Assembly: GCF_038595055.1 (NCBI RefSeq)
Contig: NZ_CP152002.1
Span: 613,501-677,500 of the forward strand
Origin: Paenibacillus sp. FSL R7-0345
Lineage (GTDB): Bacteria > Bacillota > Bacilli > Paenibacillales > Paenibacillaceae
Reading direction: 5' to 3'
DNA length: 64,000 nt
Numbering within the stretch: position 1 is the stretch's first letter; every line of letters starts with the position of its first letter. A model generated the notes under the pieces. It was given only the letters and a program-made list of their open reading frames with translations, did no database searches and was not told the origin of the DNA. Of this stretch, positions 46,075-55,684 are shown piece after piece. A program made the translations under genes and the position numbers.

Positions 46075-47460
46075 ATGTCCTCTTCATCACTAATGGAACC
46101 AACGCCTGAAAAGCGTAAGCTGCACGAACGTTCTTCTGATGTCCAAGGCCTGCTGTTCCGCCGGAGCCGCAGCATTGCAGCGGAGTGGCTCCGGATGCTG
46201 GCAGTTATCCTTGTTCTCGGAGTCTTATATTTCTGGCGGGGGGGTGCCTCGCTGCTGTTCCTGCTGATTGTCAGCGGCTTGCTGGCGGGCGGGGGACTGC
46301 TGCTGCAGGCTTTCGGGCCGCGGCGGTTCAGGATTACCCGCAGCATCACCCCGAGCCGTCCGGTAGCCGGGGACAGCCTGCTGATTGAAGTGCAGGTCAG
46401 TTTTGCGACCAGGCTTCCGCTTCCGTGGATGATCATTACGGATTATTGGGGCGGAAGCTGGCATCGGGAGCTGCTGTTTCCCGGCTTCCGGCGTTCCTTC
46501 CGGTATTCCTACAGGCTTCATGAGGTACCGCGCGGCATTCATCAGCTGTATGGCAGCCGGATCACCTGGGGAGATCCGGCTGGGCTTTTTACCGGCGAAA
46601 GCCGGGTTGAGGGGAAGGACAGCCTGAAGGTGCTGCCCAAACCGCTTTATACCGGTGCAGCTCTGCCGGAGAGCAGCCGCAGCATAGAAGATATGCTGTT
46701 GAAGCGGGGCCGTACCGGCGGGGAAGCGGCAGATATCCGTAATTATGTACCAGGTGATCCGCAGAACCGCATTCACTGGAAGAGCAGTGCCAGCAAAGGC
46801 ACCCTGCAGAGCCGGATACCGGATAAGGAGGAAGGGCGGATGTCCTGCATTGTGCTGGCCAACTGTCCGGAGAATTATGAGATTCCCTCTGGCGCCTTGT
46901 TGCCGCGCAGCCAGCGGGATAAGGCAGATCCGCCCTTTGAGCGGGCTGTATCCGCAGCGATGGGACTGATGCTCTCTGCCGAGCGCAGCGGGGCGTACGT
47001 CCAGCTGTTCACCGGAGGCTGGCCGGAAGGGATGGCCAGGCATGAAGGGCTCGGCAAAATCCCCGGCAGAGTGCAGGATATGCTTACGGAAATTACGCCC
47101 TGCGGAACACGGAGTCTCAGCAGGCTGCTGGAGGATGCATCACAGCACTGGATTCCCGGGATGACGGTTGCCGTTATTACCGGCCGGCTGGAGGAAGAGG
47201 CTGCCCGTACGCTTGCCCGGTTTTTGATGCAGGGGATGAAGGTGGAACTTTACTATGTCTGGGATCAGCCCGCACCGCAAGCGGAAGGGGCTGCAGCTGA
47301 CCGGCGGACTGAAGGTTACAAGCCGCCTGCGTCGGGGACCATCAGCGGCAGCCTGGCCCGGCTGGGAGCAAGGGTATACTGCCTGGATTATCCGGCTGCG
47401 CCAGAATGGAGGAAGGAGGGGAAGGGAGATGAAATTCCGGGGAGACCCACACTGGGGTAG
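46075..47460 (+). CDS. DUF58 domain-containing protein
   Basis: 461 residues. Two N-terminal membrane segments ([20 protein letters not shown] and [20 protein letters not shown]), then a region with [20 protein letters not shown] and the DUF58 core motif [20 protein letters not shown]. Members usually work with a MoxR AAA ATPase and a TgpA-type transglutaminase; here the transglutaminase gene follows and overlaps by 32 nt, but no MoxR gene lies upstream. Start ATG 46075 has GAAGGAAGGGTG before it. Confidence 0.87.
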   Translation: MSSSSLMEPTPEKRKLHERSSDVQGLLFRRSRSIAAEWLRMLAVILVLGVLYFWRGGASLLFLLIVSGLLAGGGLLLQAFGPRRFRITRSITPSRPVAGDSLLIEVQVSFATRLPLPWMIITDYWGGSWHRELLFPGFRRSFRYSYRLHEVPRGIHQLYGSRITWGDPAGLFTGESRVEGKDSLKVLPKPLYTGAALPESSRSIEDMLLKRGRTGGEAADIRNYVPGDPQNRIHWKSSASKGTLQSRIPDKEEGRMSCIVLANCPENYEIPSGALLPRSQRDKADPPFERAVSAAMGLMLSAERSGAYVQLFTGGWPEGMARHEGLGKIPGRVQDMLTEITPCGTRSLSRLLEDASQHWIPGMTVAVITGRLEEEAARTLARFLMQGMKVELYYVWDQPAPQAEGAAADRRTEGYKPPASGTISGSLARLGARVYCLDYPAAPEWRKEGKGDEIPGRPTLG

Positions 47461-49957
47461 TCTGCCGCAGGATTCTGCAGTCATCGCCGAACCCTCCTCT
47501 CCCGGCTTCTATGGAGAGGGTCAAGGCCTGCGGACAGTCCCGGCCTTTGCATACCGCCCGGCAGCGCAACTAACGGAGAACAGCCAGACCAGTAACGGAG
47601 GCAGCAGCCCCCTGTACTACCGTCTGCTGTTCTCTTTGGCTATTATGGGCATGTTCGTCAGCTGGCTGATGCCGCTGCATCAGTCGCTGCCGGCTGCGGA
47701 TACGCTAGAACTGCTGGAGCTTCTGATGCTTGCTGCAGGCGCATTGCTCCTGTGGGGCAGCTTCCGGGTTCCGGCTGTTTTGCAGATCTGGATCCAGTTT
47801 GTCCTGATTGCCTTAACCTGGTACTCGGCCTGCAACAGAAACGAAGGCCCGGGATGGCTTGCGGCATACGCATCGGGAATTCCAGCGGATGCTGCGCAAT
47901 TATTTACCGGTAGAGTGTCAGGGCTCAGCGAGGACAGCCGGCTGCTTATTCTGGTTCTGGGCTGGGGCCTGCTGGTTGCATCCGTACAGCAGCTGGCGCT
48001 GTACAGAGGGACTACCGCCCTGTTTACGGCAGTGACTGCTGTTTATCTGCTGGTGCTGGATATCATTTTTGGTATGAATACAACCGGTTACATGGTGGCA
48101 TCGGCCGTACTGATTCTCTGGATGCGGGGGCTGGCGGGCCTGCAGCAGCTCAAGGAGCAGACAGATCAGAGAGGACTGCCGTATTACCGCTGGGCAGGCT
48201 TTACGCTGCTCGCCGCAATCCTGCTGGCGGCAGCGGCCTGGACAGGCACTGTGTTGTACAGTGCGCGTCCGGCTGCACCCGTTACGCTGCAGCCGGTCAT
48301 GGAACAGCTGCAGTATTGGGCTGAAAGGGGGATTTCAAGCCGGACAGCAGGTGGAGAAGCTGCAGCCGGCACCGCGGGAACGACCGGGTATGGAACCGGG
48401 GAAGGGGAACTGGGAGCACCGCTGACTCCGGGGACTGCACCGGTTTTTACAGCAATTACCAGCCGCCCGGTATACTGGCGGGGAGAGAGTCTCGCCTATT
48501 ATGACGGCCGCCGCTGGATCCGGGAGGGCATTTTGTACGAGCCCCTTAATCTGACGCATCTGCCTTCAGAGGAGATGTCTGCGGAGCTGGCTGCTGCAGA
48601 TTCTTCCGGCAGCCGGATACTGTTGCAGCGGATCGAGCTTGCAGATCCGGCTTCCGGCGGACTGCCGCTGTTTAGTGCAGGAATGGCAGCTGATGTGGGG
48701 CCGGTGGAGCTGACGGATGGAAGCAGGCTTGGTTATGTGCTGACGAATCCGGAGAAAAACCGTTTCCGCCTGCCGGTAACCTCCGGTTCAGCCGCAATCC
48801 AGGCTTATGAAGTGGAATCGCTGCTGCCGGAGAATGATCCTGCAGTACTGCGCGAACGGAATGAACAAGATCCGGAGGCAATTTCCATTCAATATCTGCA
48901 GCTGCCCTCGAATCTTCCGGAACGGGTCACTGCACTCTCGGCAAAGCTTACAGGAGGAGCTGAAAACCGGTATGACGCTGTTACTGCAGTCCGGAACTAC
49001 CTCAGCAGCAGCTATTCCTATACGCTGGATACCCGGATTCCGCCGGAAGGGGCGGATTTCGTAGATGATTTTCTGTTCACCGCGAAGCAGGGCTACTGCG
49101 TCCATTTTGCTTCGGCGATGACAGTGCTGCTGCGCAGCAGCGGCATCCCGGCCCGTTACGTGCAGGGCTATGGGCCCGGCACTCCCGAGCGCGGCGGCCA
49201 TCTGCCGGCACGCTACCAGGTCACCCAGGCTGATGCCCATGCCTGGGTGGAGGTATATTTCCCCGGCGCAGGCTGGGTCGCCTTCGACCCTACGCCGGGG
49301 GCGGGTTTGGCCGCCGCAGGTCCGGCGGCAGCTCCTGCAGCGGCGCTGGTTCCCGCGCCGCAGAAAGCGTCCGCGCGCAGCGCCGCGGACGCACTGCCCG
49401 CCCTGCCACAGGCGGGCGGGACCCCGGCGCCGCCCGCTGCCGCGGCGGCGCTGGTGCTCGCCGCCGCCTGGCGCTGGCGGCGGAGCCTGGCCCTGCTGCC
49501 GGCGCTGCGCCGCGGCAGCAGGGGCCGGGAGCGGCAGCTGCGCGCAGCCGCGCTGGCCTGGCGGGGCTTGGCGGCCCGCTACGGTGCGCCGCCGCCGGGA
49601 TTGACGGCCAGGGAGTACGCAGCCTCCCTGGCGATTGAGGACGTGCGGCTGCGAGCCGCGGTCCGGCAGTTCGTACGCCAGTGGGAGACCCTGGCGTACA
49701 GCGCAGCCGCACCCGCCGTCCCTGCATCACCCGCCGCGCCTGCGCGTCCGGTTTCTGCGCCGCGTGCTGCGCCTGCCGTCCCTGCATTACCCACAGCACC
49801 CGTTCATGCATTACCGATCACGCCGCCGCATTCGGGTTTAGCCTCACCCGCTGCGCCCGCAGCTCGCATCACGGCGGGTCAGCAGACTGCCGGATCATCT
49901 GAGCAATCCGCTGATTTTATAAGCCAGTGCCTTATTATAACCTTCCGGCTGGCATGA
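47429..49957 (+). CDS. TgpA-like membrane transglutaminase
   Basis: 842 residues. About six membrane segments in the first 250 residues, then an extracytoplasmic transglutaminase-like domain with Cys in [20 protein letters not shown], His in [18 protein letters not shown] and Asp in [14 protein letters not shown]4129-like C-terminal part follows ([20 protein letters not shown]). The tail is an Ala/Pro-rich low-complexity run ([20 protein letters not shown] and on), encoded by very GC-rich DNA (about 49300-49870). Start ATG 47429 with GGAGGGGAAGGGAG upstream, overlapping the DUF58 gene. Role unknown; paired with the DUF58 protein. Confidence 0.87.
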   Translation: MKFRGDPHWGSLPQDSAVIAEPSSPGFYGEGQGLRTVPAFAYRPAAQLTENSQTSNGGSSPLYYRLLFSLAIMGMFVSWLMPLHQSLPAADTLELLELLMLAAGALLLWGSFRVPAVLQIWIQFVLIALTWYSACNRNEGPGWLAAYASGIPADAAQLFTGRVSGLSEDSRLLILVLGWGLLVASVQQLALYRGTTALFTAVTAVYLLVLDIIFGMNTTGYMVASAVLILWMRGLAGLQQLKEQTDQRGLPYYRWAGFTLLAAILLAAAAWTGTVLYSARPAAPVTLQPVMEQLQYWAERGISSRTAGGEAAAGTAGTTGYGTGEGELGAPLTPGTAPVFTAITSRPVYWRGESLAYYDGRRWIREGILYEPLNLTHLPSEEMSAELAAADSSGSRILLQRIELADPASGGLPLFSAGMAADVGPVELTDGSRLGYVLTNPEKNRFRLPVTSGSAAIQAYEVESLLPENDPAVLRERNEQDPEAISIQYLQLPSNLPERVTALSAKLTGGAENRYDAVTAVRNYLSSSYSYTLDTRIPPEGADFVDDFLFTAKQGYCVHFASAMTVLLRSSGIPARYVQGYGPGTPERGGHLPARYQVTQADAHAWVEVYFPGAGWVAFDPTPGAGLAAAGPAAAPAAALVPAPQKASARSAADALPALPQAGGTPAPPAAAAALVLAAAWRWRRSLALLPALRRGSRGRERQLRAAALAWRGLAARYGAPPPGLTAREYAASLAIEDVRLRAAVRQFVRQWETLAYSAAAPAVPASPAAPARPVSAPRAAPAVPALPTAPVHALPITPPHSGLASPAAPAARITAGQQTAGSSEQSADFISQCLIITFRLA

Positions 49958-50375
49958 TGACTCCACTGGAAAGAGGGCAAACTTGCTTTACTGTATTCTG
50001 TACAACTAAAACGCCTGTTTTTTTGTACTGAGAGCACTTTAGCTGTATTTCGTGCAATTAAAAGACTCAAAAGGGCTTGATTTAGCCTTTCCGGCCTACT
50101 TTAGTTGCACGGAGTACACTTATCTGAGTAAAGAGCAGCCTTATGCGTTGTTTAATTGTACAAACTGCAACTAAAGCTCTAAGCCTCGCCGTAACCGGAA
50201 AAACGGGTCTGGACGACTTTTCCAGACAGGGCCTCCGGTTCTTTCTATTCTGCTGAAGCTCTTTGCTGCTGCCGGACTTTACTGCCCAAAAGCGCGCAAA
50301 AAGCCTGCCCGCCTTTCCTTGACGGTAAGAATTAACCATGAGTATAATGAATCCAATAATCAAGGGAGGCACGTA
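49958..50375. repeat. Intergenic region with TTTAGTTGyAC-type repeats
   Basis: No gene. Related short segments recur in both orientations: TGTATTCTGTACAACTAAAA (about 49988), TTTAGCTGTATTTCGTGCAA (50037), TTTAGTTGCACGGAGTACAC (50101), TTTAATTGTACAAACTGCAA (50152). A stem TCTGGA/TCCAGA inside AACCGGA/TCCGGTT at about 50191-50238 is followed by CTTTC, a weak terminator candidate. The guaA ribosome site is at the right end. Confidence 0.6.
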
Positions 50376-51914
50376 ATGAACAAGCCAAATGAAATTATCG
50401 TCGTTCTCGATTTTGGAGGACAATATAACCAACTTATCGCGCGCAGAATCCGGGACCTGGGGGTATACAGCGAGCTTCTGCCGTACAATACGCCAATTGA
50501 GAAGATTAAGGAGCTTTCACCTAAGGGGATTGTTTTCTCCGGCGGTCCAAGCAGTGTATATGCTGAAAATGCTCCGCATGTTGATCCGGCTGTCTATGAG
50601 CTGGGATTGCCGATTTTCGGGATCTGCTACGGCATGCAGCTGATGGCCCAGCAGCAGGGCGGCAAAGTTGAACGTGCAGCCAAGCGCGAATACGGCAAAG
50701 CGGACGTAGATTTCCAGCCGGGTTCGGTGCTTGCTGCAGGTCTTGACGGCAGCCAGACCGTATGGATGAGCCACGGTGACCATGTCGTTGAGCTTCCGGG
50801 CGGATTTAAGCTGGATGCCGGTACCGAGAGTGCTCCAATCGCGGCAATGAGCAATGACGAGAAGAAATTTTATGCCGTGCAGTTCCATCCGGAAGTGCGC
50901 CACTCAGTGAACGGCAATGAAATGATCTCGAATTTCCTGTATGAAGTTTGCGGCTGCGAAGGCAACTGGACAATGGAATCCTTTATAGAAGATGCCGTTA
51001 AGGATATCCAGGATAAAGTCGGCGACAAAAAAGTACTGTGCGCACTGAGCGGCGGCGTAGATTCCTCCGTTGTAGCGATGCTGATTCACCGGGCAATCGG
51101 CGATCAGCTTACCTGTATGTTCATTGACCACGGTCTGCTCCGTAAAGGTGAAGCTGAGAGCGTAATGGAGACGTTTGTCGGCAAATTTGATATTCATGTC
51201 GTAAAAATTGATGCGCGCGAGCGTTTCATGAGCAAGCTGGCCGGCGTATCCGATCCAGAGCAGAAGCGCAAGATCATCGGCAACGAATTCATCTATTGCT
51301 TCGACGAAGAATCGGCCAAGCTGGGCGACTTTGCCTTCCTGGCTCAAGGTACGCTGTATACAGATATTGTAGAGAGCGGAACCGCAACTGCACAGACCAT
51401 CAAATCGCATCACAATGTCGGCGGTCTGCCGGAAGACATGAAGTTCAGCCTGATCGAACCGCTGAATACCCTGTTCAAGGACGAAGTCCGCAAGCTGGGT
51501 GAAGAGCTGGGCATGCCGCATGCAATTGTATGGCGCCAGCCATTCCCGGGTCCGGGTCTTGCTATCCGTGTACTGGGTGAAGTTACAGAAGAGAAGCTGC
51601 AGATCGTTCGTGATTCCGACTACATTCTGCGTGAAGAAATTGCCAAAGCCGGTCTGGATCGTGAAATCTGGCAGTATTTCACTGCACTTCCGAACATGAA
51701 GAGCGTAGGTGTAATGGGTGACGAGCGTACTTATTCCTACACCGTAGGTATCCGCGCCGTAACTTCCATCGACGGAATGACGGCTGACTGGGCACGTATC
51801 CCTTGGGATGTGCTGGAGAAAATCTCCGTCCGCATCGTCAACGAAGTAGATAACGTCAACCGGATCGTGTACGACATTACTTCTAAGCCGCCAGCGACTA
51901 TCGAGTGGGAATAG
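50376..51914 (+). CDS. guaA: GMP synthase (glutamine-hydrolysing)
   Basis: 512 residues. Converts XMP to GMP. Class I glutaminase domain first ([20 protein letters not shown]; nucleophile Cys in [24 protein letters not shown]), then the PP-loop ATP-pyrophosphatase ([20 protein letters not shown]) and the dimerisation end ([20 protein letters not shown]). Start ATG 50376 has AAGGGAGG 7 nt upstream; the in-frame extension to 50319 lacks a site. pbuG lies next on the same strand but behind a terminator and its own promoter. Confidence 0.97.
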   Translation: MNKPNEIIVVLDFGGQYNQLIARRIRDLGVYSELLPYNTPIEKIKELSPKGIVFSGGPSSVYAENAPHVDPAVYELGLPIFGICYGMQLMAQQQGGKVERAAKREYGKADVDFQPGSVLAAGLDGSQTVWMSHGDHVVELPGGFKLDAGTESAPIAAMSNDEKKFYAVQFHPEVRHSVNGNEMISNFLYEVCGCEGNWTMESFIEDAVKDIQDKVGDKKVLCALSGGVDSSVVAMLIHRAIGDQLTCMFIDHGLLRKGEAESVMETFVGKFDIHVVKIDARERFMSKLAGVSDPEQKRKIIGNEFIYCFDEESAKLGDFAFLAQGTLYTDIVESGTATAQTIKSHHNVGGLPEDMKFSLIEPLNTLFKDEVRKLGEELGMPHAIVWRQPFPGPGLAIRVLGEVTEEKLQIVRDSDYILREEIAKAGLDREIWQYFTALPNMKSVGVMGDERTYSYTVGIRAVTSIDGMTADWARIPWDVLEKISVRIVNEVDNVNRIVYDITSKPPATIEWE

Positions 51915-51927
51915 GATAAAATAAATA

Positions 51928-51978
51928 AGTACTCTCTTTTATCTGCGTTGTTCAGCAGACAGAAGAGAGTATTTTTTG
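51928..51978 (+). terminator. Intrinsic terminator of guaA
   Basis: TACTCTCTT...TCTGC and GCAGA...AAGAGAGTA, then TTTTTT. Confidence 0.85.
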
Positions 51979-52044
51979 GTTAACTGTTTTTAGACTTCCT
52001 AAAAAGCTGATGACCACCGTACACCACATTCATAAAAACGCCTC

Positions 52045-52088
52045 ATTTACGAACATTAACGAAAAGATTACAGACAATGTTCGTATTT
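52045..52088. promoter_or_regulatory. PurR PurBox pair upstream of pbuG
   Basis: Inverted boxes ATTTACGAACATT (52045-52057) and AATGTTCGTATTT (52076-52088). They match the Bacillus PurBox pattern AwwwCCGAACwwT except for one base per arm; the 18-nt gap equals the usual 16 if boxes are counted as 14-mers. Confidence 0.8.
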
Positions 52089-52092
52089 ACCA

Positions 52093-52122
52093 TTGACAAG
52101 TTATGTGAGTTACACCTAAAAT
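52093..52122 (+). promoter_or_regulatory. pbuG promoter
   Basis: -35 TTGACA (52093-52098), 18-nt spacer, -10 TAAAAT (52117-52122). It lies just after the PurBox pair and 25 nt before the riboswitch aptamer. Confidence 0.75.
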
Positions 52123-52146
52123 AAAAAAGCGTTGAGCAACAAAATT

Positions 52147-52212
52147 ATTCGTATAATTCCGGGAATTGGCCTGGAAGTCTCTACAGGGTCACCGTAATGA
52201 CCTGGCTACGAT
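52147..52212 (+). ncRNA. Guanine-type purine riboswitch aptamer
   Basis: Three-way junction of the xpt class: P1 ATTCGTA/TACGAT, P2 TTCCGGG/CCTGGAA, conserved J2/3 GTCTCTAC, P3 AGGGTCA/TGACCTG, and J3/1 GGCTACGA, in which the discriminating base is C, indicating guanine/hypoxanthine rather than adenine. Confidence 0.92.
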
Positions 52213-52313
52213 TAAAAAGAGCGATTCCATAAGAACCTTCGGCTGTGAGGCTGGAGGGAGATGAGGGACCTTCTCTTTTTTCGGGCCGGTGTCGATCAGA
52301 TACCGGCTTTTCT
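52213..52313 (+). promoter_or_regulatory. Riboswitch expression platform with terminators
   Basis: An A-rich AAAAAGAG right after the aptamer could pair with CTCTTTTTT at 52273-52280, and a strong hairpin GCCGGTGTC/GATACCGGC (52285-52307) followed by TTTTCT is the likely intrinsic terminator used when guanine is bound. Confidence 0.65.
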
Positions 52314-52353
52314 GTGGGCTCATACACAACATACACCTTAGGGGGAGAATCAA

Positions 52354-53754
52354 TTGAACCGCTTTTTCAAATTGAAAGAAAACGGCACTACCGTACGCAC
52401 AGAGATCATGGCCGGTATTACTACCTTTATGGCAATGGCCTACATTCTGTCGGTTAACCCGGGTACGCTGACCGCCTTTGGCCGCATCGACATGGGCTGG
52501 TATTCCGTATTCCTGGCTACAGCGCTGGCAGCAGGTATTTTCACAATTGCCATGGGTTTGTTCATTAATTTCCCGGTTGCGCTGGCACCTGGTATGGGTC
52601 TTAATGCATATTTTGCTTCCGTAGTACTCGCTTCACAGACTACTGATCACCCGTTCACCTGGCAGATGGGTCTGACCGCCGTATTTATTTCCGGTCTGAT
52701 CTTCATTCTCCTTACGGTTACCCGAGTCCGGCAGATATTGCTTACCGCGATTCCGGACAGTCTGAAGCATGCAATCACAGTCGGTATCGGTCTTTTCATC
52801 ACGATCATCGGCCTCAAGAACAGCGGACTGATGACTATCGGCGTTGAAGCCGGCAGCGACATTCCTGCTAACAAATTTACAGACGTGCTGTCCTTCGAGA
52901 CGGTCATTCATATGGGCAGCCTGGAAAACACGAATGTTCAGCTCGTTATTATCGGCCTTCTGCTGATCGCTATCCTGATGGTGCTTCAAGTGCGCGGGGC
53001 AATCCTGTTCGGTATTCTTGGTACAACGCTTGTGGCTATTCTGATGGGTGCCGTTGATTTCAGTTCGCTGAGCAGCCCGCAGACGCCTTGGGTTCCGGAT
53101 TTCACACAGCTGAACTTTATGGAATTTGACTGGGACGGCATCATGCACACCGGTATTGTATCCGCAATTGCCACCTTTACTTTTGTAGAGCTGTTTGATA
53201 CCTTTGGCACACTGGTAGGTACTGCTGAGCGTGCTGGCATTATGAAGAACAAAGAAGAAGGTAAGAAACGTGTCGGAAATGCAATGTTCGTAGATGCTAT
53301 CGCTGTAACAGGCGGCGCTATGCTCGGTACTTCCACTACTACTGCTTATGTAGAGAGTGCTGCCGGCGTTGCTGAAGGCGGACGCACAGGTCTGACTGCC
53401 GTAACTACCGGTGTCTGCTTCCTGCTTGCATTGTTCCTGGCCCCGGTTGTTGCCCTGATTCCAGGCTCGGCTACTGCTGCTGCCCTGATCGTTGTGGGTG
53501 TGCTTATGGCCCAGTCGATCCGCGAAATTGATTTTCAGGATATGGTTTATGCTATTCCAGCCTTCCTGACCTTTGCGATTATGCCTTTCACGTACAACAT
53601 TGCTAACGGGATTTCGTTCGGTATCGTTACTTATGTAATTCTGGCTTGTGTAGCCAACCTGGCCGGCAAAAAGAAATATGATATTCACTGGATGATGTGG
53701 GTGCTGGCGGTTCTGATTGTTATGCGTTATATATTCTTCGGCAGCGCAGGCTAA
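52354..53754 (+). CDS. pbuG: Guanine/hypoxanthine permease, NCS2 (AzgA-like) family
   Basis: 466 residues, about 12-14 membrane segments. NCS2/AzgA features: EIMAGITTFMAMAYILSVNP, LAPGMGLNAYFASVVLAS, FVELFDTFGTLVGTAERAGI, and GTSTTTAYVESAAGVAEGGR. The start is TTG 52354 with GGGGGAG about 8 nt upstream; B. subtilis PbuG starts at the equivalent residue (FF-L---GT--R-EI). The combined PurBox pair and guanine riboswitch support the purine substrate. Terminator at 53791-53824. Confidence 0.94.
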   Translation: MNRFFKLKENGTTVRTEIMAGITTFMAMAYILSVNPGTLTAFGRIDMGWYSVFLATALAAGIFTIAMGLFINFPVALAPGMGLNAYFASVVLASQTTDHPFTWQMGLTAVFISGLIFILLTVTRVRQILLTAIPDSLKHAITVGIGLFITIIGLKNSGLMTIGVEAGSDIPANKFTDVLSFETVIHMGSLENTNVQLVIIGLLLIAILMVLQVRGAILFGILGTTLVAILMGAVDFSSLSSPQTPWVPDFTQLNFMEFDWDGIMHTGIVSAIATFTFVELFDTFGTLVGTAERAGIMKNKEEGKKRVGNAMFVDAIAVTGGAMLGTSTTTAYVESAAGVAEGGRTGLTAVTTGVCFLLALFLAPVVALIPGSATAAALIVVGVLMAQSIREIDFQDMVYAIPAFLTFAIMPFTYNIANGISFGIVTYVILACVANLAGKKKYDIHWMMWVLAVLIVMRYIFFGSAG

Positions 53755-53790
53755 GAACAACTCCCTTTACCCTTTTAATAGTACAGGATG

Positions 53791-53824
53791 ACGGCTCCTT
53801 CAGAGATGAGGGAGCTGTTTTTTG
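53791..53824 (+). terminator. Intrinsic terminator of pbuG
   Basis: ACGGCTCCTTCA, loop GAGA, TGAGGGAGCTGT, then TTTTT. Confidence 0.85.
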
Positions 53825-53930
53825 TATATTCCGGCTTTCCGGTTCTTTTTGGTCTATTCCTGAACAAAGGACCGTCCCGGTCTTTCCATCATCCGGTATT
53901 TAGATTATATTGTTGAAGAGGTGATGTAAG

Positions 53931-55514
53931 TTGTCAGGCATCCTAAACAGGATCGTTAACTCCTGCAAAAGCAATCCCTGGCCGCTGCTGCTGTTCGTGC
54001 TGGGGGCAATTGTACGAATAGTATACATAGGCTCGGTTCCGCCCGGCTTGAATCAGGATGAGGCTTCCATCGGCTATGATGCTTACGCCATTCTGCATTA
54101 CGGGATCGACCGCAACGGTGTTCATCTGCCAGTCCATCTTATAGCCTGGGGCAGCGGGCAAAATGCATTATATGCGTACCTGTCCATTCCTTTTCTGCTG
54201 CTGTTCGGCCTGACTCCGCTGTCGGTAAGGGCGCTGAGCGTTTTTATGGGGCTGGCCGGAATGTTTTTCTTCTATTTGATAATGAAACGGTTGTTCCCTT
54301 CCAGAGCGGCAGGCATAGCTGCCATGTTCTTTATAGCCATTAACCCGTGGCATATTATGATGTCGAGGTGGGCGCTGGAGTCCAATCTGTTCCCGACACT
54401 GATTCTGATCGCGGTGTACTGTCTTTTACGTTCAGTCCAATCTGCGGATTCCCGCTGGACCTATGCCTTTACGGCAGTATTGGCTTTATCCTTGTATGCA
54501 TATGGGACTGCCTATTTCTTTGTTCCTGTATTTGCTGCGGGAACGGCAATTCTTCTATTATATTGCAGGCTAATCAGAGTGCGCACGCTGCTGTGGAATG
54601 CCCTGCTATTTGTATTGCTGTCCCTGCCCATATTATTATTTATAGTAATTAATCATTACGAAGACCTGCAGGCCATCACTACGCCGCTATTATCTGTTCC
54701 GAAGCTCACTACGCCGCGGGTGGAGCAGATCTCCTCTGTTTTTGGCGGAGAGCTGCTCCAGACAGCCGCAAGTAATTTACGTGAATTCATATCCATCCTC
54801 TGGAGCGGGAGCGACGGTCTGCCATGGAACTCTATTTCCTGGTACGGCTATGCTTATCCGCTTGCGCTGCCGTTTGCGCTGACCGGGCTTCTTGTGATGA
54901 TCCGGACAATGTGGAAGAACCGGCGTAAAGAAGCGGAACAGGGAGTTATTTTACTGTGGCTGCTGTCAGCCGTGCTGATGGCTTTTATCACTACGGTGAA
55001 TATTAACCGGATCAATATTGTATTCTATCCGCTGGTTATGCTCGTGGCGGCCGGCTTCATCTGGCTCTATTCCAAAATAAAGCCGGCAGGTATTCTCGCC
55101 GCTGCTGCCTTTGCCGTAATGTTCGGCTCCTTTATCGGCGAATATTTCGGTGACTATCCGGCCAGAATCGGTCCGAGCTTTTATGAATCAGCGGGCGAAG
55201 CCATACATTATGCTTCCGGAAACACCACCGGAAACATCTATGTAACAGATGAAATCAATATGCCTTATATCTACGTGCTGTTCTATGAGAAGATTAGTCC
55301 GCATGACTTCCAGGATTCGGTTGTATACGTTAATCCCGGCGGTGCTTTTCAGCAGGTCGCAGCGTTTGGCAGATACAGATTCGGCAGACCGGATGTATTA
55401 GAAGCTAATTCAGCTTATGTTATCAGTAATCATTCCGGGCTGCCGGCAATAGCCGCAGGCAATTATTCCGTGCAGCAGTTTGCCAACTATACGGTTATTA
55501 TCACCGGCGATTAG
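53931..55514 (+). CDS. GT39-type membrane glycosyltransferase (ArnT/PMT-like)
   Basis: 527 residues with about a dozen membrane segments. GT-C fold: the first extracytoplasmic loop has the catalytic-type acid pair in PPGLNQDEASIGYDAYAI (around residue 43), followed by KRLFPSRAAGIAAMFFIAIN and PWHIMMSRWALESNLFPTL. Such enzymes move a sugar from a polyprenyl-phosphate donor to a surface acceptor. The C-terminal ~130 residues form a soluble outer domain. The start is TTG 53931 with GAGGTGAT about 6 nt upstream. It heads the run of glycosylation genes to 61042. Confidence 0.85.
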   Translation: MSGILNRIVNSCKSNPWPLLLFVLGAIVRIVYIGSVPPGLNQDEASIGYDAYAILHYGIDRNGVHLPVHLIAWGSGQNALYAYLSIPFLLLFGLTPLSVRALSVFMGLAGMFFFYLIMKRLFPSRAAGIAAMFFIAINPWHIMMSRWALESNLFPTLILIAVYCLLRSVQSADSRWTYAFTAVLALSLYAYGTAYFFVPVFAAGTAILLLYCRLIRVRTLLWNALLFVLLSLPILLFIVINHYEDLQAITTPLLSVPKLTTPRVEQISSVFGGELLQTAASNLREFISILWSGSDGLPWNSISWYGYAYPLALPFALTGLLVMIRTMWKNRRKEAEQGVILLWLLSAVLMAFITTVNINRINIVFYPLVMLVAAGFIWLYSKIKPAGILAAAAFAVMFGSFIGEYFGDYPARIGPSFYESAGEAIHYASGNTTGNIYVTDEINMPYIYVLFYEKISPHDFQDSVVYVNPGGAFQQVAAFGRYRFGRPDVLEANSAYVISNHSGLPAIAAGNYSVQQFANYTVIITGD

Positions 55515-55684
55515 GCTACAGAAGCGGATTCCGTGCGTTCTGCAGGAAATGAACTGAACAACGGAGCTTTGAGGGTACTATCAGATTGTTTTGCCGGCTG
55601 TTGCCCTGAACGAGGGGATCAGGCGGAAGCTAGTATAACCGGCGGGAACGGCTGGATTAACATTGATGAGGTGAGGTTGGAACG

